64,000 nt of DNA, taken from NCBI RefSeq assembly GCF_028769735.1, contig NC_088173.1:68880463-68944462 (forward strand), given 5' to 3'. Positions 1-12,061 of this stretch are shown piece by piece (the first letter of the stretch is position 1; the number at the start of each line of letters is the position of its first letter). The notes under the pieces were generated by a model that saw nothing but the letters and a program-made list of their open reading frames with translations, was not told the origin of the DNA and did not search any database. Position numbers and translations under genes: made by a program. This DNA is from Zonotrichia leucophrys gambelii. Lineage: Eukaryota; Chordata; Aves; Passeriformes; Passerellidae.

Positions 1-111
1 GCCCTTTATTTAGAAATGCAGTGTTTAGTTTCCATTCCACAAGTAAGAGATGGAGAGAGGCTGATCCTTAACTCAGGTGCTCTGCCCTCCTGCTCTGAAA
101 TAGTCTTAGTA

Positions 112-310
112 GAAACTGAAGATAAAATTTCCATTTACAAAGTGGAATATTATTATTCAGTACTTTTTTTTTTTAATAGTACAGGGGTAGTAGTGACCTC
201 TGGAAATAGTAGAAAATGAAAATAAAACTTTCATTTACAAAGTGGAATATTATTATTCATTACTCCTTTTTTGTTTTTTGTTTAAGTACTCCTTTTTTGT
301 TTTTTAATAG
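112..310. repeat. Imperfect ~100-bp tandem duplication
   Basis: A block containing CATTTACAAAGTGGAATATT occurs at about 132 and again at 232, exactly 100 bp apart, with similar flanks (GAAA-TGAA-ATAAAA before, a T-run and AATAGTA after). The second copy also holds a short inner duplication of a CTCC-T6-G-T6 word. It looks like a local duplication in non-coding DNA. No gene is visible from 1 to 880. Confidence 0.6.
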
Positions 311-881
311 TATGGGGGCCCTTCAGGTGTGTTAGATCTTGTGTAAAGTCACAAAGACTCATCTGGTCCTCAGTGGAAGTTATTGAAACATTCCATTTTT
401 CTTGGGTTTTTGCTTCACAGGAATTGCACTGTTTGGCACCAGACACAGACCTGATCCTTTTTCTAGCTGGAATTCTCATCACAAAGTCTCTCACACCTGT
501 CCAAATGCTACTGAGAGCCTAAAATAGAAGCAGCGAGGTCACATCTGTTCTGCACACAGAGAGGAATGGGTGGGAACTTCAAGGCAATGGGAACGAAAAG
601 GAATTTGTCAGTATTGTGGTGGCTACCGGTGGGAACTCTGCCTGCCAGCAGGGCATCACAATCAAACAAAAAATCTTCAAAAACCCCCTCACCATATGTG
701 GGTTTATCTAAGCCATGTCCTTACAGAGGAGTCATGGAGGAAGAAGTGCAAATAAGCAACAGCAACGTTTTGGCTTCGTCACTGGAGTTTTTGGAATAAT
801 TTACTGCATAATTTTTATAAGTAGCAAGGTTCAGCCCCTCCACTTGTCTGGAGCTTTTCCACTGGTAGGATGGTGCCTGGA

Positions 882-1370
882 TAGTGTAGTAATGGTCAGC
901 TGAAAGGGGAATAATTAGTATTGACTCTATGATTACAGGAGGATTATATTATATTATATTATATTATATTATATTATATTATATTATATTGTATTGTATC
1001 GTATTATATTGCATTATATCATATTATATTATATTGTATCATATTATATTGCATTATATTATATTATATTATATTATATTATATTATATTATATTATATT
1101 ATATTATATTATTTATAACTCTTACATAGATAGTATGATACAGTATTGCTGTAATTGGTTACTCTATCTAAACACCAGCTAGTGTCTAATTAAGAAACAA
1201 CTCTTTGGTAGACAATCTCCATAACACATTCTACATGTGCACAACAAAAGGTGCAGCAAGTGGAGATAATAATTGTTTCTCATTCTTTTCTCTGAGCTTT
1301 CTCACAGCTTCCCAGGAAAATCCTGGGAGTGAGCCGTCTCTCTCTGTTCAGAGGATATGTGATTACTACA
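882..1370 (-). mobile_element. Solo LTR, family A copy 1 (class II-like ERV)
   Basis: This 489-bp element is flanked by the perfect 6-bp target duplication CCTGGA (876-881 and 1371-1376). It aligns by eye with six other copies in the window: GACTC near one end, an AT-rich array, a GGTAGACAATCTCC-like core, TTTTCTCTGAG and a CCCAGGA block. The 6-bp duplication is typical of class II (ERVK-type) integration. Sense is inferred as minus because, read that way, CCAAT boxes precede the AT-rich TATA-like tract and AATAAA. No internal retroviral region is present, so it is a solo LTR. It has an expanded pentanucleotide tract. Confidence 0.8.
943..1110. repeat. (ATTAT)n microsatellite inside LTR copy 1
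   Basis: About 168 bp of 5-bp periodic ATTAT sequence, interrupted in the middle by variants (GTATT, GTATC, GCATT, ATATC). It sits where the other family A LTRs have a short AT-rich stretch, so it probably grew from that seed. Frames across it encode only low-complexity Tyr/Ile/Leu peptides and are not genes. Confidence 0.9.
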
Positions 1371-1532
1371 CCTGGAAACCAGTACTGCTGAGTGACTGGG
1401 AGCCAGCAGCTCAATGGGGACAAGGGAGAGCTTGGAGTGAAGCCTCAGGTGGGGTCTTTGAATGGCTCTTGTGTGGGGATTAAATATATGGAATATAAAT
1501 GGGAACCAGGCCATAGCAGGTGTAAGGTGGGA

Positions 1533-1951
1533 TATTGTATTTGTGGGGTGCCCAGATGAAGGAGGGAATGATGAATCTGATTCCGTGTTCTCAGAAGGCT
1601 AATTTATCATTTTATGATACTATATTATATTAAAGAATACTGTACTAAACTATACTAAAGAATACAGAAAGGATACTTACTGAATATTAAAAAGATAATA
1701 ATGAAAACTTGTGACTCTTTCCAGAGCCTTGACACAGCTGGGCCCTGATTGGCCAAAGAGTCAAAACAATTCACATGAAACCAGTGAAACAATCACCTGT
1801 GGGTAAACAATCTCCAAACACATTCCAAAGCAGCAAAACACAGGAGAAGCAAATCAGATAATTGTCGTTTTCGTTTTTCTCTGAGGCTTCTCAGCTTCCC
1901 AGGAGAAAACTCCTGGGCAAAGGGATTTTTCCAGAAAATATGACGGTGACA
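1533..1951 (-). mobile_element. Solo LTR, family A copy 2
   Basis: A 419-bp LTR with a perfect 6-bp target duplication GTGGGA (1527-1532 and 1952-1957). It begins TATTGTATTTG on the plus strand, as the reverse complements of copies 5 and 6 do. It retains GATTGGCC, the CCAGGAGAAAA block and the GGTGACA end. It lies only 162 bp from copy 1 in the same orientation, but the differing target duplications show two separate insertions rather than one provirus. Confidence 0.85.
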
Positions 1952-2261
1952 GTGGGACAGAAGAAGAAGGAATGGTGCCTGAGATTTATTTTAATTGGAT
2001 CCTCCCTGTTTGCTTACTTAGCAGAATATTGGACATGAAAGCTCAGTCTCTGTAGAAATGTTGGGAGACCCAAGTGAGTGGGGGTGGCAGAAGAGGGAGG
2101 GATCTCTGACTTGGTCAAACCCATCCCTGTTGTATTTCTCCCCTCCTTTGCACTCTGTAAAAGCACACTCAGGTTTTCCTCAGGAAAAAATCCTCAAATT
2201 TAGGCCCCAAATTTATAGAAACGAAGATGTAACTACAATTTGCAGAGAGTCTTGTCCTTTA

Positions 2262-2305
2262 ACAATCAGATTTGATGATCTCAAAGGTTGTTTCCAACCT
2301 TAATC
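2262..2305 (+). mobile_element. CR1 LINE 3'-end fragment
   Basis: TTTGATGATCTCAAAGGTTG followed by TTTCCAACCTTAAT matches the conserved avian CR1 tail (GATGATCT-AAGGTC-CTTCCAACC). Only this tail is recognisable. From here to 3333 I see no further feature. Confidence 0.55.
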
Positions 2306-3333
2306 CATGCCTCCATGATGCTGCAGCCACATTACAACAGGGCAGCTCTTGTGTCTCAGGTCTTGGCGTGGCTTTGTTGTCCTCCCCTGAATTCCTGCAA
2401 CATCAAAACCTTGTTTGCCAGGAAGGAAAATATCAGGAAGTGATAGAGCAGGACAAACCCTCAGGAGGACAGAGAGCTGCAGGATAAATTTGGGGGCAGC
2501 ATGGGCCTGCTTTGCCAACAAACAGCCACTTTTTATGAGACAGTCCTATTAAATAATGATGACTCACTCTCCAGACAGTAATTTATTTATATGCCTTCTT
2601 TAATGGTTTGCAAATCACTGCTTTAAAAAATGTCCAGCTGGAAGACAGGGAGGCTTGGGAGACAGGGAATCAGCTTGATAGAGAATCAGATTAAATAAAA
2701 ATGACATGGAATTTGACAGCCAGGACATGTGGTTGGAAATAAAAAACACAACCATCCCCCAAGCAGAAATGCAGCCTCATTGCTGGGACTGGTTGCTGTA
2801 GCTTGAGATTCCAGGTTTTTACTGGATCCAGCAGGACAAAAACATTGAGGAAGATGGGAGAGGGAAATGAGACGTTGGCTGATATTTAGTGACAGCATTT
2901 CTTCCAGTCTGAAACATTGATGAGCTTACATTTTTTCAGGCCAGAAGGGATTACTTTGATACCATAGTCTGAATTGGAAAACATAAAAAGAAATGCTTTG
3001 CCTTGTAAGAACAGGCCAGTAGAACCAGTAAGAGACAGAAGATACTTTTAAATTATAATTAATATTGGAGAAATGGGTATGGTTAACACACAGAAAATGA
3101 GCATATCAACCACAGGGGAGGTTTCAGTGCAGGCTGTAGCAGGTGTGACAGCCAGGGTTTGGTATCTGGACTGGCAGGAAGGTAAGGACAAGTGGAACAG
3201 ACAAGGCTAAAATTCCTGTTTGATTTCTAATTCTGCCACCAAGGATGCCCATGCCTGTGTGCCTTCAGTCCCCCAGGAGCGTGTGGAGGGTAATGCCCTC
3301 CTCATAAGGTCCATTCAGTGTCGTGAGTAGTAA

Positions 3334-3787
3334 TGCCTTAAGTTTCAGCTTTCATATTTTTCAGATTCTATGCCACCTTGTTGTGGAGCTCTGAGCTTCA
3401 TATGAAGTGTTAGCAAGTTCTCTCCACAGGTTGTTAGACAAAACAATCCTTTTCCAGCTTGAGAAACAAGGACAACCATTAGAAACTTCAGGCCCAAACA
3501 GCACAAACAACTGTGAATGGAAGAGAGCAGACAGGGAGGATGGGACTTCATAACCTAAAGATGTAATTGGGCAATTAACTCCAATATGCAAATGGACCAG
3601 AACTTATAAAAGTGAGACACCCCATGACCAGTTGTCCATTTTGTGACCATTTTGGGTCCATCTTGGGTGCAGCCCTGGCCGGGCTCTTGTGCTGCCCAAG
3701 GTGGATCCATTGAGGCCTTTTAACAAATCCCTGCTTTATTCTTTAACTCTGCCTAGTATTTTTCCAGATCAGCCTCTCAAGGCATCA
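3334..3787 (+). mobile_element. Solo LTR, class I-like family, copy 1
   Basis: A 454-bp element running TGCCTTAAG to GGCATCA. It is collinear with the LTR at 51397-51843: shared words include CTTCAGGCCCAAA, ATATGCAAATGGAC and TTAACTC-GTCTAG-like ends. It has a TATAAAA box at about 3605 and a pyrimidine-rich 3' end, so sense is plus. Flanking 4-mers are GTAA and GTAC, a near-match to the 4-bp target duplication usual for class I (gamma-like) ERVs. No internal coding region remains. Confidence 0.75.
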
Positions 3788-4233
3788 GTACAAACTGCTT
3801 TGTAGAGGGCCAATGTGGGGATTACCAAGAGTCTGACTCAGTTTTAAAGATGATGGAACTGAGTTTTAAACATACTAATGGTGCATTTAAAAATCTCCCC
3901 TTAATTGCAATTAAAGCATTTTAGGTGATGCTCTCTGCCACTGTCCCAGGCAGCTCCCCCATTCCCCTCATGTCTGTGACATCCTGGACATTTGTGCAGC
4001 AGCTCTGCAGCCTAGAACAGCTCAGCTCCTCTTGGAACTTTGCTTTGAGATGTTTATTAACTGCAATAGAACCTGGGATTTTTGACCCTACTTCCATATC
4101 TGAGCAGCTGCCTTAATCTGTGCCTGGGTGCACAACCTGCATTCTGAGCTACGCTCCCTGTCTGGAGCTGGTGCTTAAAGCCCACATGGGAATTTTATTG
4201 TTTGCTGAACAGCAGAAACTTGGCCAACTCCCT

Positions 4234-4610
4234 TAGAATCACAGACTCACTTAGACTGGAAAATACTTATAAGAACATAGAGTCCAATTTTCACCCAGCA
4301 CTGCCAAAGCCACCACTAATCCCTGTCCCCAAGTGCCACATCCACATGGCTTTTAAATACCTCCAAGGATAGGAACTCCACCACTGCCCTGGGCAGCTGT
4401 GCTGGGGCTGGACAACCCTTTCTGTGAAGAAATTTCCTCTATATTTTCCCTGGCAAAATTTGAGCCTATGTCCTCTTCCTTGTTACTTGGGAGAAGAGAC
4501 TCCTTGTTACGATCTCAGGGAGTTGCAGAGAGCCACGAGAAGCTCCCCAATCCTCCTTTTCTCCAGGCTCAGCCCCTTTCCCAGCTCCTCAGCTGCTCCT
4601 CACTCTCTTT
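4234..4610 (-). mobile_element. CR1 LINE fragment
   Basis: Read on plus, AGAATCACAGACTCACTTAG marks the CR1 tail. It is followed by CR1 3'-region text (CCACCACTGCCCTGGGCAG, GTGAAGAAATTTCCT, CAGCTGCTCCTCACTC), so the element is on the minus strand. It is strongly diverged, so old. The 5' end is truncated, as is usual for CR1. Confidence 0.8.
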
Positions 4611-7600
4611 AGAGGATAAATTACAGCTGTTCTGGCAACCTGGCCAAACACCAGGGCTGTCTATGCCCCTCCTTTGAGGGGGCAGATGTTTCACTGCAGA
4701 TTTAAGCAGAGCCAGCCCCAGCCCGGCCTGCCCAAGCTCTCAGCTGGCTGGACATGAGCCAGCCCTGTCTGGAACCACAGAGCTCCAGGCCATGCATGGC
4801 TGCTCTCCTGCAGATGCACTAATGTGGTTATGCAACTTCTGGTGGGGAGCAGTGAGGGGAGCTCAGGCCCTGGTGAGTGTTGACATCACCACAGTTTCTC
4901 CTCCAGTGTTCACACACTGATGTTTCCCTTAGTCTGGGGTTTCCAGAAAGCTCCTGAGATGCTTCAGTCTGAGAAATCTAAACCCCTGCGTTTTATCCCT
5001 CTCCCAACCACTGACATTGAAATCCCCATGCCTTGGCTGACATTCTCTGCATGTTCATTTTTTTCGGGGTGTCCTCAGCTCCTCTGAGGATTCAGAGGTC
5101 CTTTCGTGGGAAGCCAAATGCAAATGGAAATAATGACTCATTATTAAGAGAATTCTCCTAATTCCAGGATATTAAAGGAGCACAGACTGCTGTAATTTCC
5201 ACAAATTAATGTTTTCCGTGTTTTTTCACTTGTCAAGAGGACAGGGTAACACATCAGTTAAAAAACCATTTTTTGGTAAATCCAGAGACAAAAAATCAAT
5301 TGATGCTGTGGATCTGGGCCACAACCTGCTTCCAGGTGACCACCTTGTCCCTGGGTAAGTGGTTGTCCTGATGGAAATCATTGCCTATCTTTACCTTTGC
5401 AAAACTTGCCACCTTATCTTAGGAAGCTGTGTGCTTTTAAGTGTAAAATGGATGCACCTCTGGAATTAGCTCATGCTGTCCATTGGCTATAGAAGGGGCA
5501 CAGGTACTTGGCTTTCACTAAACACCTGCCCTAAATATCTGTGAAGTGATTTTGAGCTTTAGATTTTGGCAGGCATTGGTGACTTTTGCTGCTGGACATG
5601 GATGTGACACAGGGCTCTGATGTGCCACTGAATTCAGGCTTTTAAAAATTACCATTAACATTTGATTAAATACTCTTGCTGCCAAAAATAATTACAACAA
5701 AATTAGAAGGAAATCCAATGATCTTCTCACATCATTTCTTTGCTCCTGTGACTCTAAACCTGTGGTTATTTGTGCTGAATTTTTGCTGTGAATTTCAGGG
5801 ACAGAGAAGCATCCACTGTGCAAAATGCTGTGTAAAACCTGTTTTACACATTGGCTAAGTCAGATCTCTGTCAGCTCTGTGTTTCTTCCATGCAGTGATC
5901 CATCCCAGACCTCAGCATAACTCGATTAATGCTGCATTTCTTCTGAACAATTTCCATCAGCAATTCACATCAGTTGGCTGCAAAGTGTTCCATCAATAAA
6001 TCCTCACCCAATTCCTGATTTATTAACTAGAGAAACATCTGGATTTGGGGCTCAGGTGTATATTGGAAGGCAGGGCAGTGTGTGGAGGCAGAGCTCCATC
6101 AGGAAGGGCTGCGTGCGCTGCAGCTGGGGGTGGGATACCCTGGAGATCCGGGATAATGCTGGTGACAGCGCCCTTGGAAAGTGCCTGGATGGAGATGGGG
6201 GTTCTGGAGGGGCTGGCTCCTCCCTGCTGCCTTTTTGTGCAAATTCACACACCCAGCACCACACAGTGCCCAAAAGTAGTGACCTTTCAAGGTGCAACCC
6301 AATCTCTCTCATTACAATTATTGCACCATGTGCTGTTATCCTCAATTTTCTGCTTTTCTGCCTGCTCCTATCTTTTTATTTTCTCCCTGCTGTTCTCTTC
6401 TCTGTGCCTGGATGGCTGTGGAGAGCATTCAGTTCCACTTAGTTGTGATTTCAGGGAAATCCTTCCTGACGTGCAGAAGCAGCATGGTTGGGGATTTTGT
6501 TCCCTGTCCTTTTTCTGAAGTGCGTGCATTCCCTTGCATGCTGCTCTGTACACAGGCTTTGCTCCTCAAGAGACAGGAAGGAATATTGTTTTGCTCTCCA
6601 GACACTTTGCAATGTCACAAGCTCTTTGTGCAACACATTTAAAATTTAGCAGTGAGGAAAACGAGGAGATGTGTAGGATGGACTATGCAACGCAGCAAGG
6701 ATTTCTGGTGATTTTCCATCTTAAATATGAGCTTCAGTATAATTTAATTGTTATTTTTCTATTCTCCCCCCTTAGCTCCAGGTTTCATATCAACATCACA
6801 GCACCATTCAAGTCCTGCTTGCTGAGACAGCTTTCATTTGGGGTCAGAGTCAGGAATTCAGTGATTTTCTCCTGTGTAAAACCACAGTGAAGAGGGAATT
6901 GCAGTTCTTCAGCCTTGGCTCTTTTTCCTGGGCTCCCTTCTAGAAATTTTCTCAAGAAACTTGCAATTGAGGAGCCTGATGGATATTTGCTAATACATTC
7001 TTGGTATATGTCTTAAAATTTAAACAAGACAAGTAGTTTTAAAAAATGGCTTATTGATAAATTAAATTATCTCTTCCATTGGAATGAGCTGTTTTTAAAA
7101 ATATAGAAATTAGACTGTGGAACCTGATGTGGTGGAAAATGGTCAAGGAAAGACCCGAGTTATAAAAATCCCAGTGTATAAGCACAGATTGCTGCTGTTG
7201 AAAGGTATTCTTGACCTGATATTGATAATTGCTGCAACATTCAGTAGAAATTTATCTTCCTTTCTCCTCCACCAAGCAAATTAAAGTATTATTTTCATCC
7301 ACATCCATGGAACTGGTTTGTTTTATTTTCACTTTGATAGATATTTTTTCACTGCTCCTAGCCCTGTTTAGACAAAGCCTAATAAAACCCTGAATTGCTG
7401 TAAATTCTTTAATTTATCAGGTTACTTACTTGCTTTCAGTCCCTGCCTTCATCTTCAGCTTCCTTATTATCTACCTGGAGTCTTCTGTGTGCAAAACTTG
7501 GTTTAAAGATATGCAGTTCCAGGCAGAAGTATTATGACACTTTTACCCTCATTCTACCAGTCCAGCCCTCATCTTGAGCACAATGACATCTCCAGCATTT

Positions 7601-7907
7601 AGAAAGGGTCTTTTCCTGAATTTTTTTTTGTATTCTCAGTTATCATTTAACTGAGAGGATAGAAAGAATACAAAACTCTATGGAAAAACATAAAAGAAGG
7701 ATTCCAAGATTTCACAAACCGTTTCATCTTGTTAGGAAAAAATAATATTATTTATTTTTATAAAATAATATAAATTGATTTAACTGGGAAATAAGACAGG
7801 AGTCTCAGCCGGTTTATGTTGCTGGTTTATGGTTTGGGTTGTGATAATCTGAAGCTATTCAGCATTGTGGGATGTGTCTCCCATAGACAACCAACAAGTT
7901 TTTTGCA
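4611..7907. other. Unique DNA, no gene recognised
   Basis: About 3.3 kb without recognisable repeats or genes. Open frames of up to 157 codons at 6045-6642 overlap on both strands and show no domain or splice logic. A pyrimidine-rich acceptor at 4813 and a donor GTGAGT at 4873 enclose 59 bp with two open frames, too weak to call. Confidence 0.5.
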
Positions 7908-8165
7908 AATTACAGAATTCTTAAGGTTGGAGAAGACCCTCATGATCATCAAGTCCAAACTTTGACCAAGTACCACCCATCCCACTAAACCATATTGTGA
8001 AGTGCCACACTTTTAACTCACTTTTTAGCCCCCTCAGGGATGGTGAATCCACCACTGCCCTGGGCAGCCTGTGCCAGTGCTTGGCCACTCTTTTAGTGAA
8101 GAAATTTTTCTAATATCCAACCTGAACTCCCCCTGGCAGAACTTGAGAACATTTGACCTTGCCCT
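7908..8165 (-). mobile_element. CR1 LINE fragment
   Basis: ACAGAATTCTTAAGGTTGGA, then CATGATCATCAAGTCCAA, CCACCACTGCCCTGGGCAG and GTGAAGAAATTTTTC follow the reverse complement of a CR1 3' region. The copy is 5' truncated, on the minus strand and moderately diverged. Confidence 0.85.
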
Positions 8166-9228
8166 ATGAAATGGCTCATTAGGTGACATCCTATTGGGAA
8201 AAATGACTTTCTGTTCCCAGTTTGACCCACACTGGCTCTTCCTTATATCACAAATCAAGGTAGAATCTCTCTTTCCCCACTCACATCTCACTTTAATTTC
8301 TTTCTTCTAGCAAACAAGAATTAATATTTTCTGTTTAATATCTTTGCTGAACAGAGCTGGCTAGAAGAGTGTGCGCAGCTCCAGATGAGACAACAGCTGC
8401 TTTGGAAGGCACAATTAACATTTCCTGATGGCTCCTTGAAGCATTCAGCCTGAAGCCTCCAGAAGCACATTTGTCTTTTTGATGGCTTTGCCATGTCAGT
8501 GCCTCACAGCCATCCCCTGACTGACCAACACATCCTGTCATGTTTTCCTCTCAGCTGTTTGCACTGGAAAACTTGAAGCTTTACTAGATTAATAGTTCCT
8601 AATCTCCAAATGTGTGACCTTATCACTTCAATGTGTTAAATCTCATCCCATTTCTGTTATTCCAGTTCTCATTCAATTATTTCAGCAGACTGAGTGCCTC
8701 TGTGTCAGTGATGCCTCTTGTCATCTGTTTAATTAGTGTACTCTCGGTTTTGCCAAGTTTATTAGTGAAAGCATTATCAAGACCATTGTCAGCACCCAAT
8801 ACTTGTAATTATCCTCAGAAAATCACTTTTCTTCTTCAGCCCAGTCCGCTGACATCCTCTTAGTGCCTCTCATCCTCTTACCTTGCAGCTATAGTTCCTC
8901 CCTTGTTCTTCCACTGAACTTTCTCTGGAACAACTTATTAAAAATTTCGCTCATATTTAAATGAGCTAATCTAACATCTGAACCAGCAGTTTCCAGGAGA
9001 TGAGTGTCTGTGACAACAAAGAGCTCGTTTCCATATCAGTGACAAAGAAGGAAATGCTTTTCCCTTTGTGATATCAAGATTCCTAACTGGTGACATGTGC
9101 CACACAGAGCTCCATCCCCTTGGAAAGGCAGCTTTGAGGAGGAGGTTGGATGACACACGTCTTATCTCTGAGGTTCTTCAAAAGGAACTTCTTCCATGAT
9201 AAAAGAGAATCAGACTTGAGAGACAAGG

Positions 9229-9418
9229 AAAGGAGGAGGGCTCCAATTTGTGGCTATGAGAACAGATTTCCAGATGGGCTGCACAGTCTCCAGCCTTTCT
9301 CCAGGCTGGACAAAGCCTTTCTCCTTGTGTGACTTGGTCTGACCTCAGAGTTGATCTTGCTTTGAGCAGAGACTCCTGATAGTCCTTCCAACCTGAATTT
9401 TCATAGCACCCTATGATC
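9229..9418 (+). mobile_element. Old CR1 LINE fragment
   Basis: CTCCAGCCTTTCTCCAGGCT, GATCTTGCTTTGAGCAG and the tail AGTCCTTCCAACCTGAATTT-CATAGCACCCTATGATCC follow the CR1 3' region in sense orientation. Divergence is high. Confidence 0.65.
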
Positions 9419-10710
9419 CCACACATAATTTTACACCTTCTTTCTGAAAATGTTATCTGATCTCCAGGGCATCCACAGCACCAGCAGAGAGAAAGGCAGT
9501 TCTCCAAAGGCAAAGCTTCCTCCATGAAGACTCAGTTAAAATTCATTGACCTCCACTGGGGGTTTTTGAATAGATATGTTTTCTTATTTGCAGACCTGAG
9601 AATGTGATAGAAAGGAAAAGTGTCTGAGTACCTGCTGTTGTTTTTACAGGAGGCTTGTTCATAGTTTTTAATTTTTTTTTCTATTTTCCACACTATAATT
9701 TGACATGAAAAGCTCCTTTCACTACTCTGCCTAGAATTGTTACGAAAAAGCTTTCTGCATGTACATGTTCAGAGAGCATAAAATAAAGTGGCCTGAATTG
9801 CTGGGAACAAACCTCAAGCTCCTCACAGACACCCAGAACAAACCACTGTGTGCTCATAACACACCACAGTGTCTGCACTCCTTCCCAGCCCATAAACTCT
9901 GACATGGAGGGAAAACATGGAAAAATATCACCATGGGACAGGGGGTTGCTGAGGCTGTGATTGCCTGGAGCTAAGGGCTGAAATTTCTTCATGAAACACT
10001 GAGACAACTTTTTTTTTTTCCTTCTGTCCTGAGGGCAATATTTCACTCTGCAGCTCCTCAAAACAAAAGGCCAAGGAAATATTACAACAAGTCCCCTAGT
10101 GATTTTTTTTTGCCACACAAACCCATAGAGCCCCCATGGTTTTATTCCATTTCCTTTTAAACACCAGCTACTAATGAATAACGTGCAGGTTGAATGTGTT
10201 TCATATATGGAGTAGAAAATAACTAGAAGAACAAAACTGCTTAGGCTGTAAAGCCAAATAAGTAAAACTCAGGAAATGCCACAGTTTAAGCTGTTCATGC
10301 AACTTGACCTTGACTTTGTTGTGGCTGGGCTCTGGGTTGCAGTTATTGCATTTTATTTTCCAAAGGCACATGTTGCAATTAGGCTGTTTCATTCTGCTTC
10401 TCTCTGCCCCCACTAAGAAGTATCACATTTCCAAGAAAGCTCTGCTTATTTTCACTTGGAGTCCTCAAGCCTTCTTGTCCCTCTTGTTCTCAACTTCTGT
10501 CCTTCCCCAAAAAATGAAATAAAATTAAATAAATCAATCAACCAACCAATGGAAGTAGGGATAAAGTACCCCTTGCATTTTTACTTTTGCTGTGAAATGA
10601 GGAGAGCCAGGGATGTTGCTGATTTCAATGTGGCCCTTGTGTGAGAAAGCTCTGTTTGGAATTAAGTGGAAGGTGGCAGCAGAAATCTTTATATTGGTAC
10701 ACAGGTCCTC
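9419..10710. other. Unique DNA with an unsupported open frame
   Basis: No repeat or gene recognised. A minus-strand frame of 141 codons lies at 9693-10118. It has no recognisable motif, no splice-site logic, and begins and ends in A/T-rich sequence. I treat it as chance. Confidence 0.4.
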
Positions 10711-11410
10711 TGGAAAAAAAAAGCAGTGATCTCCATTGGAAAAAAGCAGTGATCTCCATTGGAAAAAAGCAGTGTTCTTCGTTGGAAAAAAAGCAGTGTT
10801 TTCCATTGGAAAAAAGCAGTGTTTTCCATTGGAAAAAACCCAATGTTTTCCATTGGAAAAAAGCAGGGTTCTCCATTGGAAAAAAGAGGTGTTCCTCACT
10901 GGAGAAAACCCAGTGTTTTCCATTGGAAAAAAGCAATGTTTTCCATTGGAATAAAGCAGTGTTCTCCACTGGAAAAAAAGCAGTGTTCTCCATTGGAAAA
11001 AAGCAGTGTTTTCCACTGAAAAAAGTAGTGTTCTCCATCTCCATTGGAAAAACCGCAGTGTTTTCCATTGGAAAAAAGCAGGGTTCTTCATTGAAAAAAA
11101 CAGTGTTCTCAATTGGAAAAAAGTCAGTGTTCTCCATTGGAAAGAATGCAGTATTCTTCATTGGATAAAAGCAGTGTTTTCCACTGGAAAAAGGCAGTGT
11201 TTTCCATTGGAAGAAAGCAGTGTTCTCCATTGGGAAAAAACAGTGTTCTCCATCTCCATTGGAAAAAGTAGTGTTCTCCATTGGGAAAAAACCAGTGTTC
11301 TTCATTGGAAAAAAGCAGTGTTCTCTATCTCCATTGGAAAAAATGAGTGGTTTCCATTGGAAAAAAAAGCAGTGTTCTTCAATGGAAAAAAACTCAGTGA
11401 TCTCCATTGG
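10711..11410. repeat. ~23-bp minisatellite, about 30 units
   Basis: Seven hundred bases of a ~23-bp unit: CCATTGGAAAAAAGCAGTG followed by TTTT, TTCT or ATCT. Units vary in A-run length (5-9) and at a few sites (GCAGTG/ACCCAATG/GTAGTG/GCAGGG). Three units carry an extra hexamer giving CTCCATCTCCATTGG (about 11033, 11249 and 11327). Since 23 is not a multiple of three, one frame cycles through all phases of the unit, and few phases contain stops. This yields repetitive open frames on both strands (up to 268 codons, minus, 10625-11431), most likely an artefact. Each unit holds ATTGG, an inverted CCAAT. Confidence 0.95.
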
Positions 11411-11609
11411 ATTCCTGGGTTCTGGTGCCACTGGGAGGGATTCAGAACTCCAGCAGTGGGTGCTGCTCTGGCGGCTGTGGTAAAAATCTCCTGAGGTTGC
11501 AGAGGGTTTCTGACACTGGGAGAGACAGGAATGGACAAGGCCACTGAGTCACAGCCCAGCTCCTTAACTGGAGGCCCATTCTGCCAATTTTCCCTTCTTC
11601 ATTCCTACA

Positions 11610-11677
11610 TGGAATGATAGAAACATAAAGTCATGGAATGGTTTGTGTTGGATGGGAGCTGAAGGAAAATCCACATC
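11610..11677 (-). mobile_element. CR1 LINE, 3' part, interrupted
   Basis: TCATGGAATGGTTTGTGTTG and GGATGGGAGCTGAAGGAAAA correspond to the reverse-complemented CR1 tail. The match stops at CCACATC, where a solo LTR begins, and resumes after it at 12062. Confidence 0.8.
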
Positions 11678-12061
11678 TGTGGTGGTGCTCACAGGGGTCT
11701 CAGGACAAGGGAAGAGATGAGAATCTTGACTCTATGTTTCAGAAGACTGATTTATTATTTTATTATATATATATATATATAATATTTTAACTATACTAAA
11801 AGAATAGAAGAAAGGATTTCATCAAAAAGCTTGAAAGAAAAAGAATGGAATCATAACAAAAGCTTGTGACTCTCAGAGAGTCCAAGACAGCTGACTGTGA
11901 TTGGCCATTAATTAAAAACAACCACATGAGACCAATCAGAGATGCACCTGTTGCATTCCACAGCAGCAGATAATCATTGTTTTTCTTTTCTTCTGAAGCC
12001 TCTCAGCTTCTCAAGAGAAAAATCCTAGCAAAAGGATTTTTCATAAAATATCATAACTACA
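11678..12061 (-). mobile_element. Solo LTR, family A copy 3, nested in a CR1
   Basis: A 384-bp LTR from TGTGGTGGTGCTC to ATCATAACTACA on plus. It shares GAATCTTGACTC, CAGAAGACTGATTTATTA, GATTGGCCATTAATTA, GAGACCAATCAGAGATGCAC and the AAGGATTTTTCATAAAATAT block with the other copies. Its AT-rich core is a short (AT)n run. Flanking hexamers CACATC and CATTTC agree at only 4 of 6 positions, so the target duplication has decayed. The CR1 sequence continues on both sides. Confidence 0.8.

Noticed and set aside
929..1182. Tyr/Ile/Leu-rich open frames as small membrane proteins
   Set aside because: They are translations of the (ATTAT)n microsatellite; the same happens at 26634-26870 and 59879-60121.
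882..1951. A provirus with two LTRs
   Set aside because: The gap is only 162 bp and the two elements have different target-site duplications.
10625..11494. Long repetitive open frames (up to 268 codons) on both strands as a repeat protein gene
   Set aside because: They arise from the ~23-bp tandem array, which is stop-poor in several frames on both strands. There is no start context, splice signal or selection signature.
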